A DNA stretch of 64,000 nucleotides from Fonsecaea monophora (lineage: Eukaryota > Ascomycota > Eurotiomycetes > Chaetothyriales > Herpotrichiellaceae). The position numbers and the translations under genes are program-made. The notes beneath the pieces are model-generated. The model saw only the letters and a list, made by a program, of their open reading frames with translations, did not search any database and had not been told where the DNA came from. Shown in pieces: positions 11,454-22,122 of this stretch; position 1 is the stretch's first letter; each line of letters starts with the position of its first letter. The DNA lies in NCBI RefSeq assembly GCF_001642475.1, contig NW_019173945.1, positions 1 through 64,000 of the forward strand, read 5' to 3'.

Positions 11454-13484
11454 ATGTCCGCACATACCGAGAACTTGCAGTTTTCCCGCGAGGATGTCGA
11501 GTTTGGTGAGACATTGCCCAGCCCAGCACATCGTGTTAATGAGCATTGAGACTTTGGGTCTCGATATCACTGACCTTCTCCGAAGAGTGATGGACAAATG
11601 GCTGACGTTTTTGGTTTCTGCGGTTTCTTACAATTGCAGAAATTCCCGACGATTTGCCCGAGAAATTGGGTGAAGAACTGCGGAGGCTGGAGCAGCTGTT
11701 TACTGTCGATACTGCTACGTTGAAGAAGATTACCGATCGGTTTGGTGAAGAACTCGAAGATGGTGAGTTCGTGCCTGTGTCTGTGTCGTGACGGATATTA
11801 TCGGCCATTGGAAGAGTACCTGGTCACAATGAATACCTCATGCCACGCAGTGGATGCTCCAGGCCTCAATACCAGGCACTCCCATGAACAGCTGTTGACA
11901 GTACCACCTACCAGGCCTGCAAAAACACGGATCTAATGTGGTATGTTCTCCCTTCGTTATCCCATCTATACCCTACAAAGGCTCCATCCTCTGTACGTAT
12001 GAGATACTGACCCTCTCAGCCAATGAACATAACCTGGGTCACAGCCTTCCCAACAGGACGAGAAACAGGCACATACCTCACACTCGACCTCGGGGGCACA
12101 AACCTCCGCGTGTGTCTCATTACGCTCACGGGCACATCGGGCGGCGCCGACATCACACAGGAAAAGTACCAGCTTCCCAAGGCCATCAAGACCGGAACGG
12201 CAGATGAACTATTCGGACATATTGCCGATCGTCTCGACGATTTCGTCAAGGCACACGTCGACACCGGCAATTTTGACGAGGACGACGGGAAAGTACCCCT
12301 GGGATTCACGTTCAGTTACCCAGCAACCCAGGGCAGGATTGATCATGGGATCTTGCAGACTTGGACCAAGGGATGGGATGTGCAAGGCGTCGAAGGACAT
12401 GACGTGGCAGAGATGTTGAAGGAGGCCATTGCGAAACGGGTACGTGTTGTAGTACTACCTATGCCTATTACCTCGTCTTTGACCCCGTTTTGTTTGACTT
12501 CTGCTATGAAATTCCCTTCGCTAAATGCTGACCCGGTTGTGTTACGCCGTTCAGGACCTCCCCGTCAAGCTTGTCGCACTGATCAACGACACCACCGGCG
12601 CATTGATCGCGTCCGCCTACAACGACCCCGAGACGATCATCGGCGCCATCTTCGGCACCGGTTGCAACGCGGCGTATATGGAGCGAGCGTTGCGTATACC
12701 GAAATTACGACAAAAGGACCCGTCCTCCAACGGCACCACAACTACTTCGAGGACCGAGAACGACAACGACGGAGCAGACGACTCGCTCATGGCCATCAAC
12801 TGCGAATACGGCGCCTTTGATAACTCCCACACGATCCTACCGCGGACGCGGTACGACGAACTCATCGACGAGCAGTCTCCCCGGCCGGGCGAACAGACGT
12901 TCGAGAAGATGTCTGCGGGACTATACCTAGGCGAGATATTCCGCCAGGTGCTGCTCGAACTGCACTCTCGCCGCGTCATATTCCAGAACCCCAACCTCGA
13001 CGACAAGCCAGCGGAGCGCCTCGCCACCCCTTACGCGATCGACACGGAATTCCTGTCGAACCTCGAAAACGACTCCTCAGAATCTCTGACGGCATCAGCC
13101 TGCGCTTTCCAGGAGACCCTCTCAAACCTGCACCCCTCGCCACAGGAACTGCGCTTCTTCCAAGCCCTGGCCAAGCTGATCGCCATCCGCGGCGCGCGGC
13201 TCTGCGCGTGCGGCGTCTCCGCCATTTGCCGCCGCATCGGCGTCCGCAGGGGCCACGTCGCCGCGGACGGGAGCGTCGCGATCAAACACCCCCGGTTTCG
13301 GGAGCGGTGGGAGGACGCGGTCCGCGAGATTCTGGACATGAAGATGGGGGCGAAGGCGGTCTCTACAGAGGAAGCGGGAAGTGAGTTGGAGGGGATCGAG
13401 TTGACGAGTGCGGAGGACGGAAGCGGTGTTGGGGCGGCGGTTATTACCGCGCTGGCGCTGGGGAGAGTGGGCAAGCTGGAGTAA
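11454..13484 (+). CDS. Glucokinase / hexokinase family
   Basis: Five exons (11454-11505, 11640-11762, 11915-11940, 12020-12439, 12555-13484) give 516 residues. It phosphorylates glucose with ATP at the entry of glycolysis, in the cytosol. Visible signatures: LTLDLGGTNLRVCLI (phosphate-binding loop), LGFTFSYPA, LINDTTGALIA (catalytic Asp), GTGCNAAYME, AINCEYGAFD (glucose contact), LPRTRYDELID, SAGLYLGEI and a C-terminal GSGVGAAVITALAL adenosine motif. The third exon is only 26 bp and encodes GLQKHGSNV, which bridges FGEELED to PMNITWVTAFPTG; without it the frame is lost. Length fits fungal hexokinases (about 480-520). The INDTTGALIA form and the overall divergence point to the fungal glucokinase branch rather than hexokinase 1/2, which I infer. 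Confidence 0.9.
11915..11940 (+). other. 26-bp microexon of the glucokinase gene
   Basis: Flanked by ...CTACCAG on the left and GTATGT on the right. It supplies eight codons plus two bases (GC CTG CAA AAA CAC GGA TCT AAT GTG). The residues match the usual hexokinase turn G-L-x-K-H before the PMxxTWVxxFP motif, which supports it strongly. Confidence 0.8.
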
Positions 13485-13913
13485 TGAAGGGTAGCGAAGA
13501 GGTGGGAGATGGGAGATGGGAGATGGAAGGAAGGGAGGTGATCTCATCGTCGGGGTTGTAACATGTATATATTTATAGTATTAGCATGCAGGGACCTGGT
13601 TGGGGGAGATGTGTACCAAAGACGACAGCAAGGACCATGATGGATACAAAAACATGTCCCTGGTACTGTACGCAAATATCTACCACAATACGAGGTGAAT
13701 ATCCTACTACCAGTAGAAGTATCTCTTTTTGATATACTAGACTAGCGTAGACTTGTCTCCCTAATACTTTAGCCATCTCCATGCTTTTTTTTTTGATTGA
13801 TTTTTTTTTTTTTTTGATAGAATATACTCAACTAGACTCAACCACACTAGACTAGATCCTTGTAAACTACTACAGACTCCCGTCTCGCGTACCTAGGTAC
13901 TGTAGCCTGTAGA
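13485..13913. other. Short convergent intergenic with poly-T tracts
   Basis: Between the stop codons of the glucokinase gene and the hydrolase gene on the opposite strand. Two T runs (about 13785-13794 and 13801-13815) are separated by GATTGA. Nothing coding is seen. Confidence 0.5.
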
Positions 13914-15011
13914 CTATACCTCTCCCTCGCTACAACACCGCCTCACCCACCGCGCCGTCTCGTCCACGCGGCTCAAAAACGGACAATGTCCGCTGTTGAT
14001 CGCTGTGACGTGGATTTTGGACCCTTCGGCTCTCGACAAAGGGTGATGGTGGTGGTGGTGCGCCTTTATGCCCTTGTCGGCGCCGTCGATCATGACCCGC
14101 TGGATCGCCGCTGGGAGGGCCCGGTCATCTTCGCAGACGAGATAGTGTATGTCCATACCTATCCCCGTAGCCGTAGCCGTACCCGTTTCCGTATTGGAGT
14201 CTGAACCTGGGTTTGATATTTGTCCTGACTGGGACTGGGTCTGGGAGTCTATCTTCGATGGAGTTTCCGATGGAGATTCTGTCTTTGATTTTATCTCCGT
14301 CTCTAAACGGGGTGGACTCCACGGCGCAAACGGCACGACCGTCTCCTGCACGGCCCAGACCTGCGGCACGCACAGACTCGCGTAGTGTTCAGCGGCACGC
14401 GCATCCCGCTCGGCGAGATCGTGATAGAACAGCGCGACCGGACCGGGGTCCTTGACGGGCGTGCAGACCTTGACTTCCCTATCCCCCTTCTCGACGCAAC
14501 CAGTTTTATCTCCTCCGGACGAAGACAAAGGAACCGGAACCGTTGACAAGACCATCGTCGGTGGAACTTGCCCGCCGCCCCAGTCTAGGAGAGAGGTCCC
14601 CGCGGGCGCGAGGAGGCCCGAGATGATCAAGTGCGCAGTCACGCCGTTGTCATGGCCAACCCGTGCGCGCGTCGCCATGTCGAGTCCCTCGAGCGCCGCG
14701 GTGGCTGGTACGGTGCCGTACGAATGCGAGAGCACCACGACGTTGGTGGTCGGGTGGGACGTCAATTCGGAGACGATGGCCTGACGAATCGCGGCGATGT
14801 CGTCGGCGATGTTTGATGGAGGGGGCAGGCCCAGGCGGGTGTAGTGCATGCTCGGTAGCCACGGTGAGATGGTTTTGTAACCACCGGAAGGAGATGATGA
14901 TGGTGGTGGTGGTGGTGGTGGTGAATTGAGTGCCTGCTCCAACGGACGGAAATGCTCAGGCGAGTGCCACGCGCCGTGGACGAGGATGATTGTGGGTTTC
15001 GAGGCGGACAT
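13914..15011 (-). CDS. Alpha/beta hydrolase with low-complexity inserts
   Basis: Single exon, 365 residues from ATG 15011 (MSASKPTIILVHGAWHSPEHF). The HGAWH segment is the oxyanion-hole loop, LSHSYGTVPATAAL carries the nucleophilic serine (S-H-S-Y-G form of GxSxG), and INSGHCPFLSR near the end supplies the catalytic histidine. This resembles the salicylate-esterase/MES-like AB hydrolase branch common in fungi; the substrate is unknown. Odd features: a seven-proline run after residue 35, a Ser/Thr/Glu/Gln-rich insert (KTESPSETPSKIDSQTQSQS and on) and a six-histidine run (AHHHHHHP) before the last motif. The repeats are encoded by GTG-type microsatellites on the plus strand. Confidence 0.8.
   Translation of the reverse strand: MSASKPTIILVHGAWHSPEHFRPLEQALNSPPPPPPPSSSPSGGYKTISPWLPSMHYTRLGLPPPSNIADDIAAIRQAIVSELTSHPTTNVVVLSHSYGTVPATAALEGLDMATRARVGHDNGVTAHLIISGLLAPAGTSLLDWGGGQVPPTMVLSTVPVPLSSSGGDKTGCVEKGDREVKVCTPVKDPGPVALFYHDLAERDARAAEHYASLCVPQVWAVQETVVPFAPWSPPRLETEIKSKTESPSETPSKIDSQTQSQSGQISNPGSDSNTETGTATATGIGMDIHYLVCEDDRALPAAIQRVMIDGADKGIKAHHHHHHPLSRAEGSKIHVTAINSGHCPFLSRVDETARWVRRCCSEGEV
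14900..14923. repeat. (GTG)n microsatellite inside the hydrolase gene
   Basis: Eight GTG-type trinucleotides in a row on the plus strand encode most of the polyproline run of the hydrolase on the minus strand. It is in frame, so length changes would alter the run without breaking the gene. Confidence 0.7.
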
Positions 15012-15912
15012 GGAGGGATATGACAGAGACGGCACTCAACAACTGGCTTAGATTCAGGGGTACTAGACTGCTGAAAGTCGAGATTCGACGTTAGGATGCG
15101 ATGCTGGAATCTCTTTCGTCAATGCTCTTCCTCGTCCTGATGGGGCCAACTTCACCTTAACCTCCAACCTCGAACCTTGAAAACCAGCTCAAGACCTAGA
15201 ACTAAGGGAACTAGTACAGTATTTTTTTTCCCCCTGCTATTATTCTGGGGGTTGTTCCTCATATTTATCCTGTGAAATTCTTCTAGATACCTGTCTAGTC
15301 TCTTGTGTTCTGTGTCCAGTGTCCTGTATCTAGTGTCCACATCAGTGTCTTCATGAATACCCACCTATCCGCCGTTCCTCCCTTCCCAACCTTCAAGTCC
15401 TGACCGCTACATTACTTCCCTGAATCAACGGGCCCCGGTGATATCAAATCCTCCGCAAACCACGCGCTCGGTTACATCGTACACGGCGAGGGGGCCTGAA
15501 TTGAAGATTGGACGCCTGACGCCCAACCCCAAAGCATGTCTCGCCATGGCATGTCTCCTCGGAGCAGAGCTGAATAGAGGACTGGAGACGGCAGACTGGA
15601 GTCAAGAGGTTTCGCTTGACGCTCGCATGTACGATTGCCAGTACGAGTACGAGGACCCGGTACTTGCGAGGTTACATAAATGCATGAACACATACCTATC
15701 CACTCCTACGGTGAGTACCTCGTACGTACCCAGTGATGTACGAGTGCTTGGTATGTCCCCAGTAGATCAACGGTGGTACGTGCCCGATAGGTATCAAGTA
15801 CCGAGTAGGTAGGTAGGTCCCTCGTACTCGTTACCTAACTAGATGACTCGTGTTATGTCGCATTCTCCCCTGGCGCCGGTCTTGAAGGGGCAGGTACGAG
15901 GTATTCGGTACT
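15012..15912. other. Intergenic, left flank of the foldback structure
   Basis: No gene is supported. The sequence is rich in short related words such as GTACCTAG, AGGTAGGTAGGT and TACGAG around 15700-15900. It ends where the first long repeat arm begins. Confidence 0.5.
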
Positions 15913-16282
15913 TAAAGATCAGTCAAACTGACACTCGCACGTGTACTAGCTTAGGCAGTTCTTTACGGACGACTCCATTTTCGACAACTTTCAGAGCTGA
16001 ATATGCCCTTACCGAACTGATCTGATGATGTAAGGCAACTCTAGCCGATCTAACGTTTACAAATTCTCTTTTAGCCAATCTAACCGAGAACATGTACCAG
16101 TAGGGGTTAATTAACCTGTGGCGTTTAGGGGGAATGAAAGAGGATGTTAAATCACAACAGTCGACTGACTTTGGTACAGATGCGGTCGCCGAAGCCTGTA
16201 CATCCAAAAACACACTTACTAGACCATCTCTTAAATGATCCTTAGAACAGCGAGTTCAGAAAGTGTGTTTTTGGATGTGTAG
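15913..16282 (+). mobile_element. Left truncated foldback element: arm plus loop hairpin
   Basis: The segment from TAAAGATCAGTC (15913) to about 16201 reappears as an inverted copy ending at 17561. It then runs through a small hairpin (about 16195-16282) whose arms contain CCAAAAACACACTT and AAGTGTGTTTTTGG. In a complete foldback the inverse arm would follow, but here the casein kinase fragment begins instead. Compared with the right copy there are six base differences over roughly 290 bp, all transitions. Five are G in TpG changed to A. A TA dinucleotide flanks the outer end, as in Tc1/mariner-type insertions (inference). Confidence 0.75.
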
Positions 16283-16955
16283 GACGTCGGGGCTTCTCCT
16301 CGTCCTCCCCCGTGGTCTGGTTGCCAGCAGCTTAGGCGATGGCCTGAGCATTCTTCTGGTATTTGTAGACGGTCCAGTTAAAGACGTAGTCGTGTTGGAA
16401 CGATTCTCGGACGAAGAGATCCCGGAAAATATTCCTCAAGTACGAGTAGTCTGGCTTGTTATCGAAGCGGAGAGAGCGGGTGTAGTTGAGGTAGATGGCG
16501 AACTCGTTAGGGAAACCACGGTATAGAACCTCTGTAGGAGTAGTCATCTTCTTCTCCATGATACGATCGTACTTCTGCTTCTTAGTGGCCGCCTTGAGAC
16601 CTTACCATAGAAGAGAACCACGGTAGAAGTAGAGCATGACATAGCCTAGAGACTCCATGTCGTGACGGCGAGATTGTTCCACCCCTAAGTGAGTGTTGAT
16701 CGAGGCATAACGAGCCGTGCCGGTTAAGTTCTTGTTCTCGCGGTATGGGATGTGGAAATAAGTCTTGGGGTCGCGGTACTTCTTGGCCAGACCAAAGTCG
16801 ATCACGTTGACCTGGTTGCCTCTCTTGCCAATACCCATCAGGAAGTTGTCTGGTTTGATGTCACGGTGGATGAAGGACTTAGCGTGAATGTATTCGATGC
16901 GAGAGATAAGCTGATCGGCCAGGAGGAGGACGGTCTTGAGCGAGAATTTGCGATT
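16278..16955 (-). pseudogene. Casein kinase 1 (HRR25/CKI1-like) fragment, broken
   Basis: The minus strand reads as the catalytic half of a CK1 kinase: RKFSLKTVLLLADQLISRIE, HAKSFIHRDIKPDNFLMG (catalytic loop with HRDIKPDN), NVIDFGLAKKYRD (DFG), LTGTARYASINTHLG, then KKMTTPTEVLYRGFPNEFAI and DWTVYKYQKNAQAIA. The N-terminal lobe is missing; homology starts abruptly near 16955. Two in-frame stops interrupt it: TAA where CK1 has Gln in LPWQG, and TAA after QAIA, where AAGNQTTGEDEEKPRRP continues in the same frame. Both are single C-to-T changes from CAA. It sits between two copies of a foldback repeat, and the parent gene is not in this window. I read it as a captured or trapped gene fragment that was then mutated by RIP. 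Confidence 0.85.
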
Positions 16956-17085
16956 GTAGATCCGCCATTAGGCGTAACGAAAGGAGAACCTCCATTCCAG
17001 GTATCGATAGTTGCAGCTCGCTGCCGCATTACCATACATCATACAGACCACCTATACCAGGAACGACCACCTAAAGTAGTCAAGA

Positions 17086-17561
17086 ATATGTACTAATAGG
17101 GGTTAATTAGCCTATGACGTTTAGGGGGAATGAAAGAGGATGTTAAATCACAACAGTCGACTAACTTTGGTACAGATGCGGTCGCCGAAGCCTGTATATC
17201 CAAAAACACACTTACTAGACCATCTCTTAAATGATCCTTAAAACAGCGAGTTCAGAAAGTGTGTTTTCAGATGTATAGGCTTCGGCGACCGCATCTGTAC
17301 CAAAGTCAGTCGACTGTTGTGATTTAACATCCTCTTTCATTCCCCCTAAACGCCACAGGTCAATTAACCCCTACTGGTACATGTTCTCGGTTAGATTGGC
17401 CAAAAGAGAATTTGTAAACGTTAGATCGGCCAGAGTTGCCTCACATCATCAGATCAGTTCGGTAAGGGCATATTCAGCTCTGAAAGTTGTCGAAAATGGA
17501 GTCGTCCGTAAAGAACTGCCCAAGCTAGTACACGTGCGAGTGTCAGTTTGACTGGTCTTTA
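17086..17561 (+). mobile_element. Right foldback element, left arm truncated
   Basis: A long palindrome: the left arm (17086 to about 17205) is a direct copy of 16089-16218. A loop hairpin (about 17190-17283) follows, then the full inverse arm to 17561, ending GACTGGTCTTTA. The arm around 17086-17190 carries many more A-for-G changes than the left element (for example CCTATGACG for CCTGTGGCG, GACTAACT for GACTGACT). The missing outer part of the left arm suggests breakage during rearrangement. No transposase frame lies inside, so it would be non-autonomous. Confidence 0.75.
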
Positions 17562-17587
17562 TATGATGAGGCAAATACCAGCTGCAG

Positions 17588-19431
17588 CTAAAGAAGTAAA
17601 CAGTGACAGATGGGGGACAGAGGGAAGGTAATAAGCCGTCGAGACCAGGAACAACAACGACTAGAACCTCTTACCTCGCTGAAAGGGTTTTGAGATATTT
17701 CAGACGGTGCTGCATAGGTCAATGGGCTCGCTGCTGCTTGTCGCCGTTGTCGTTCATCATTAGGCCCCCCAATGAGATTAGAGGGTCCTGCTGCACTTGC
17801 ATGGGTGTTCAGGTTGGCCTCTTCCTCTGTAGTACATTGAGCACTGTCAGCGTTGGCCTCGACTTGGTCCAAAATCGCCAGGAGGAGTCTCACCCTTGAG
17901 CGGACCATTCCCCGTTCGAGTTGATGGCGAGGGGACAAATCCAGGATTATTGTGTTGGTTGGATGCATCTGGAACTTCGCCTGGTCCTCGCCTAAGAGCT
18001 ATATGTCAGTCCAAAACGAGGACCTACTCATATATCTCAACTTTTTGAGGTCGCAATTACGTACCTGAGAGTGTTGGGCGCATTCATAGGTACGCAGGGG
18101 GTGCTTCCGGGAAGCAAGAGCTCCTTCGATGTGGCCAGGTTGCCGGACACATCACTTACCAGCACATTGAGGAGACTTGCAAGCATTTGTGCCATTCTCT
18201 GGGTCATAAGTATGTCTTGATCTGGACAAGGAGCGTGATCTGAAAACCTTGGTCAGTCGGTGCTTAGATGGAGCGGGACGAAATATGCCATTCCGAACCT
18301 TTGAGAGCATTGAATGCGGTGAGGGTCGCCGTTGCCAGGGCCTTCAAATGGGGGCCGATCATATCCAGCGGTGTTCGCCGGAGATGTTGTTCCAGGATCG
18401 AGACAATCTCCCTGGCAGCATTCACACAGATCCTTTCCGGACTCTTGAACATCCCATGGGGTCTCCGCGAGGGATCACAGTTGTGCATTGGCCCATACCA
18501 TTTGATTTGTGCGACCCGATACTCCAGGTGGGCCACAATTAAATCTGTTGGAGCATCCGTTGGAACCTCCCCATTCACCACTGCGTATTGTAGAGGCAGG
18601 TCTCTGGTCCACCTATATTGATAATCAGCTTCTGCAACACAGACGAAAGGCGCTAACGTACTTTAAAAGCAAAAAATGGATGTCCTCGCAATCAGCCTCC
18701 CATTTATCTGTCTGGTGAACATTCACGTCCGGAGCGGGATAGTTGATGTAGAATTGAGAGATTTGATTCCAGATCTCCCGGACCGAGTTATGGAGTCGAC
18801 GGGCCTCGACTTCAGCAGAGGGTGCCTCCTGACTCTGAGGCATACCGGGGGTGGTTTGTCGCACAGAACCGTTGATCTGCGGCTGGATTTGGCTGACCGT
18901 TTCGTCTGCTGGCGCCATAGTATCTGGGCTGGCAGGTGCATCCATTGTATGGACGCTCGGGGAAGGGACATCCAGAACGTCAATATGAGAACTAGTTTCC
19001 ACGTATGAATCATCACCGTCCTCCTCATCTGACATGTCTGGGGACATATAAGTGGCGTCAGTCGCCTCGCCTGCTGAGGCCAACGACTGGTCCGCATGCA
19101 CCCCTGGAAATCTCGATCTCCTTGAGGGATTTAAGCGTCTTCTGGTGGATCCTTCTCTATTGTGATTTTCCCCTGTCCGTGACCCGGCTGTTAAGCTCGA
19201 TTGTGAGGCAATTGGAAGAAAGCTGGCTAGCATGCCATTTTTCTCTAGAGTTTCAATTCGAGCTTTGCAAGCTCGGATTGATCTTCTTTGAAAGAATTTT
19301 CGTCGGATTTCGCCGTAAGGATACCCAGCCTGAAGACTCATGACCAAAAGATTTGTTTCATCTTGTGTCCAAGGTCGCTTCGTGACTCTGTTTTGGGGTC
19401 CGCGCCTGGAAGGGCTAGCCATATGGGACAT
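17588..19431 (-). CDS. Myb/SANT-like domain protein, unknown role
   Basis: Five exons (19431-18662, 18612-18299, 18239-18065, 17991-17894, 17826-17588) join in frame to about 531 residues. The N-terminus has a Myb/SANT-like block, RPWTQDETNLLVMSLQAGYP then IRRKFFQRRSIRACKARIE, usual in fungal DNA-binding proteins that recognise promoters or transposon ends. An acidic Ser/Pro-rich linker and a helical region (residues about 220-380, with ILEQHLRRTPLDMIGPHLKA) follow. A TATAAATA box 78 bp upstream (19516-19509) supports the start at 19431 over an earlier in-frame ATG. The last exons rest on weaker splice signals (one donor is GTTCGG). The 3' end lies only 26 bp from the foldback element, so the true C-terminus may have been cut off by that insertion. 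Confidence 0.6.
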
Positions 19432-22122
19432 GTTGTGAGAGAATGAGTGGAAAAAGAAGTTCTGGAAAGACTGTTTGGTGGTTGACAAAGTTGGCGACAG
19501 TTCGGTGTTATTTATAGGTCGAAGAATGTTCTCTGACCCTGCCTGACCAAGAGGGACTATGGCAACTGTCGGGCTGTAAATTTTACGATCGGCGATCAAA
19601 CCCGCTGTGAGTGAGCCCTACACCCAACAATTGTTGAGCATTCCAGTGCGAGAGACTGATTTTGGCCGCTTCACTCTTGTCTCTTTGCTCATTTGGGCGC
19701 ATATTTTATGTCAAACGGCAGGGTTGAGACGTTCGCTCCCGCATTTCCCATAGGTTCAACGAAGTGCACGTATGTCTCTGGTGGGAGTACGAACCTTAAG
19801 TAAAGAGCTTGAAACGAATTAAGTAAAGCGTCGCTCATCACATTTCTGAGACGTGACATTGTTGGTGACGTGGCTGGATAGAGAACCTTGGAAATGCAGT
19901 CTTTGTATGTATGTTGCCCGGAATTAGTATTGGTGACTGCATCCGCGATGGGTCTGGATGCATCCAGGCGCCATCTAATAGCAGTGCTGCCTGAAGTAAA
20001 GATGCGGTGAGCCTGTAACGCAGCCTAATAGGCCAAATCCTGTAGATTGAATGGCTTAATTCGCCTTGAAGAAAGCATGTGCATGAGCTGAGTGTTACAG
20101 CCTCGTATTCGGGGAGCATACTCAGTGGCGAGGAAGAGGCTTGAGATGGGAGCGGATGGAATGTTGCTGAAGGCCCTTTTGCTGCGCATGGACCCTGAAG
20201 TCGAAAGGGCCCTGCTGATTCTACCGGCTAGTGAAAGACTGACATGGTATGTCACCGTTGGTTGAGCTTTCACGATCAGCGGAAGAAAGGGCACCTTCTC
20301 TCTCCTTGCCATTCATTGTATATTGAGTAGTTGGACGGTGACAGTAGTCGCTATGTGGTGTCGCAGATGCCTACTTCCTCAGTCTGAGTCTTCGAGCTTC
20401 GACAGTGGGTATCTCGACTTGTGGCTGGCTGAAGGTGGTGGTGGTGAGCAGGGGGAAGAGACCACTAGGTCGTGGGCCTCGCGTCGGCGACCGGGAAGGT
20501 TGAAAGGCCCGTGTCGGGCGCACACCTCGACGGATCCGCTACTCCCTGCTACTGCATGCTCTTCTTTCCTGTTGCAAAGGGTTGTGTCGGGGACTCTCAC
20601 ATGCATGTCGAGGACTTCATAATGGGTGACTCGGTTTTCGCGGGATTATCAGAATGTTTGCTTGGGTCGGGTAAAGGGGGATTGGGCCCTGTAATCTCAT
20701 CCATGATCTCTGTTCCCAATTGGCCTGTTTGAAAGCATGAAATGAGTAGGTTGGATCAGGGTAATGGGTGGTAGATGCCGAAGTGACATGCACATTAGTT
20801 GCCAGTCTCTTGCCATCAAGGACAAAGTCGCCTTCTTCTTCTTCTTCTCCAATCACTGAATTGAATTGGCGAGGAGAGAGGAAGCACAAGAACAAAAGTC
20901 AGCAAGGCGTGGGATGGACTGATCTCATATATACCCATGGCCACGAAGACCAGAATAGAATGTGTCGTGATGTTGGTTTTAGGCTTGTTATTCGCCCACC
21001 CACTCGCGCAGGGCCGGAACAAACCGAGCGAATACCTGGCGTCGCAGAGACTTCTCCGTGCACCCATTGTTCGCTAAGAATAGCCCGACGGTCGCCTGAA
21101 CGATCCTCCCGCCGCCTCGACGAAGCAGTTGAAGATGACATAAACGACAATTACCTGTCACCTCGTTCACTTGGATATGCTCACGACCACGGCGCTGCCT
21201 TTATTTGTCCTCCTGATCGGACTCAAATTTTTGTCCCTCCACTCACTCTACGGCGGCACACATCGTGTCCTCACGAAGACGGAGACGAAGACGACACTGT
21301 CGATGAAATGAAGGCTGGTAAACAGGGAAAAGGAAGGAAAAGGACAACAACCTCAGTGCGTGGACTCGCGACGCTTCTAGCAACGCTCTTTGTCAAAAGA
21401 GGTGATAGATTCGTCTCGAACCGCATCATCAGTCCTCGAATTCGTCGTTTCTATATCTGGCTTGTGTGACTCTAAGAATATATACGTCACCGTTACTTTC
21501 TGAGACACGGACATCCAAGACCAGCTACAAGCGCGAAGAGGTATTCTGCACGTTGGGAGAGATACTGTCGTTCAGGTCGTCGACCACACCACCACTGTCC
21601 ACCTGTCGTCCTTGAAACAGGGTCGGGAGCTAGGTGGGCGCCGAACCGACATCTCCTCCGAGAGATAGATCGACTTTTTTTGTGGCTTGTCAGCTGTTGC
21701 GCATGTGCACCTGTACGGAGTCCCTTTCTCCCTTTGGATTGGGATGGTAAACACTGAGAAAAAAACTTCGCGCTTGGTTTGGTAGATTACGGTGCGTAAC
21801 AGAGGGCTACATGTCACCATCACAGGATCTCTGAGCGGACTATCTCGCCATGGGATACCGTCTGCCGTCTACTCAGGTTCGGTCAACTGATGACAGCAAC
21901 TAGTGCTCAATCCTCACGAGAGAGACTAACAAGGTAACCGAACAGTCACACTCACTGTCACGTTTCTGTCAACGGGAAGAATAATATCTTTGATGGCCAC
22001 ATAACACTGACAATTCCATTAGCTACCTCACTCGGATCTCTCTGCACGACGCACGCCAGTGACCGTCCCTTTGCTCGTCGCCAACTCAACAAAAGCTTGT
22101 CTATGGAGTTGTACGACGCCGT
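19432..22122. other. 2.7-kb stretch without a supported gene
   Basis: Several frames of 80-230 codons occur, but none has a convincing start, splice pattern or known motif. The longest (20768-21469, plus) has no ATG at its head and a composition rich in Arg/Ser. Nothing recognisable as RNA gene or mobile element. Confidence 0.5.
19509..19516 (-). promoter_or_regulatory. TATA box of the Myb-like gene
   Basis: TATAAATA on the minus strand, 78 bp before the ATG at 19431. It helps decide the start codon. Confidence 0.5.

Noticed and set aside
14043..14062. His-tag-like run as a sign of vector contamination
   Set aside because: Codons are part of a longer natural microsatellite in a gene with normal fungal flanks and no vector sequence.
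19432..19599. Upstream in-frame ATG at 19599 as start of the Myb-like gene
   Set aside because: A TATA box at 19516-19509 lies inside that extension, so it is more likely 5' flank; start set at 19431.
20768..21469. 233-codon plus-strand frame
   Set aside because: No ATG near its start, no splice sites of quality, no recognisable domain; composition looks like translated non-coding DNA.
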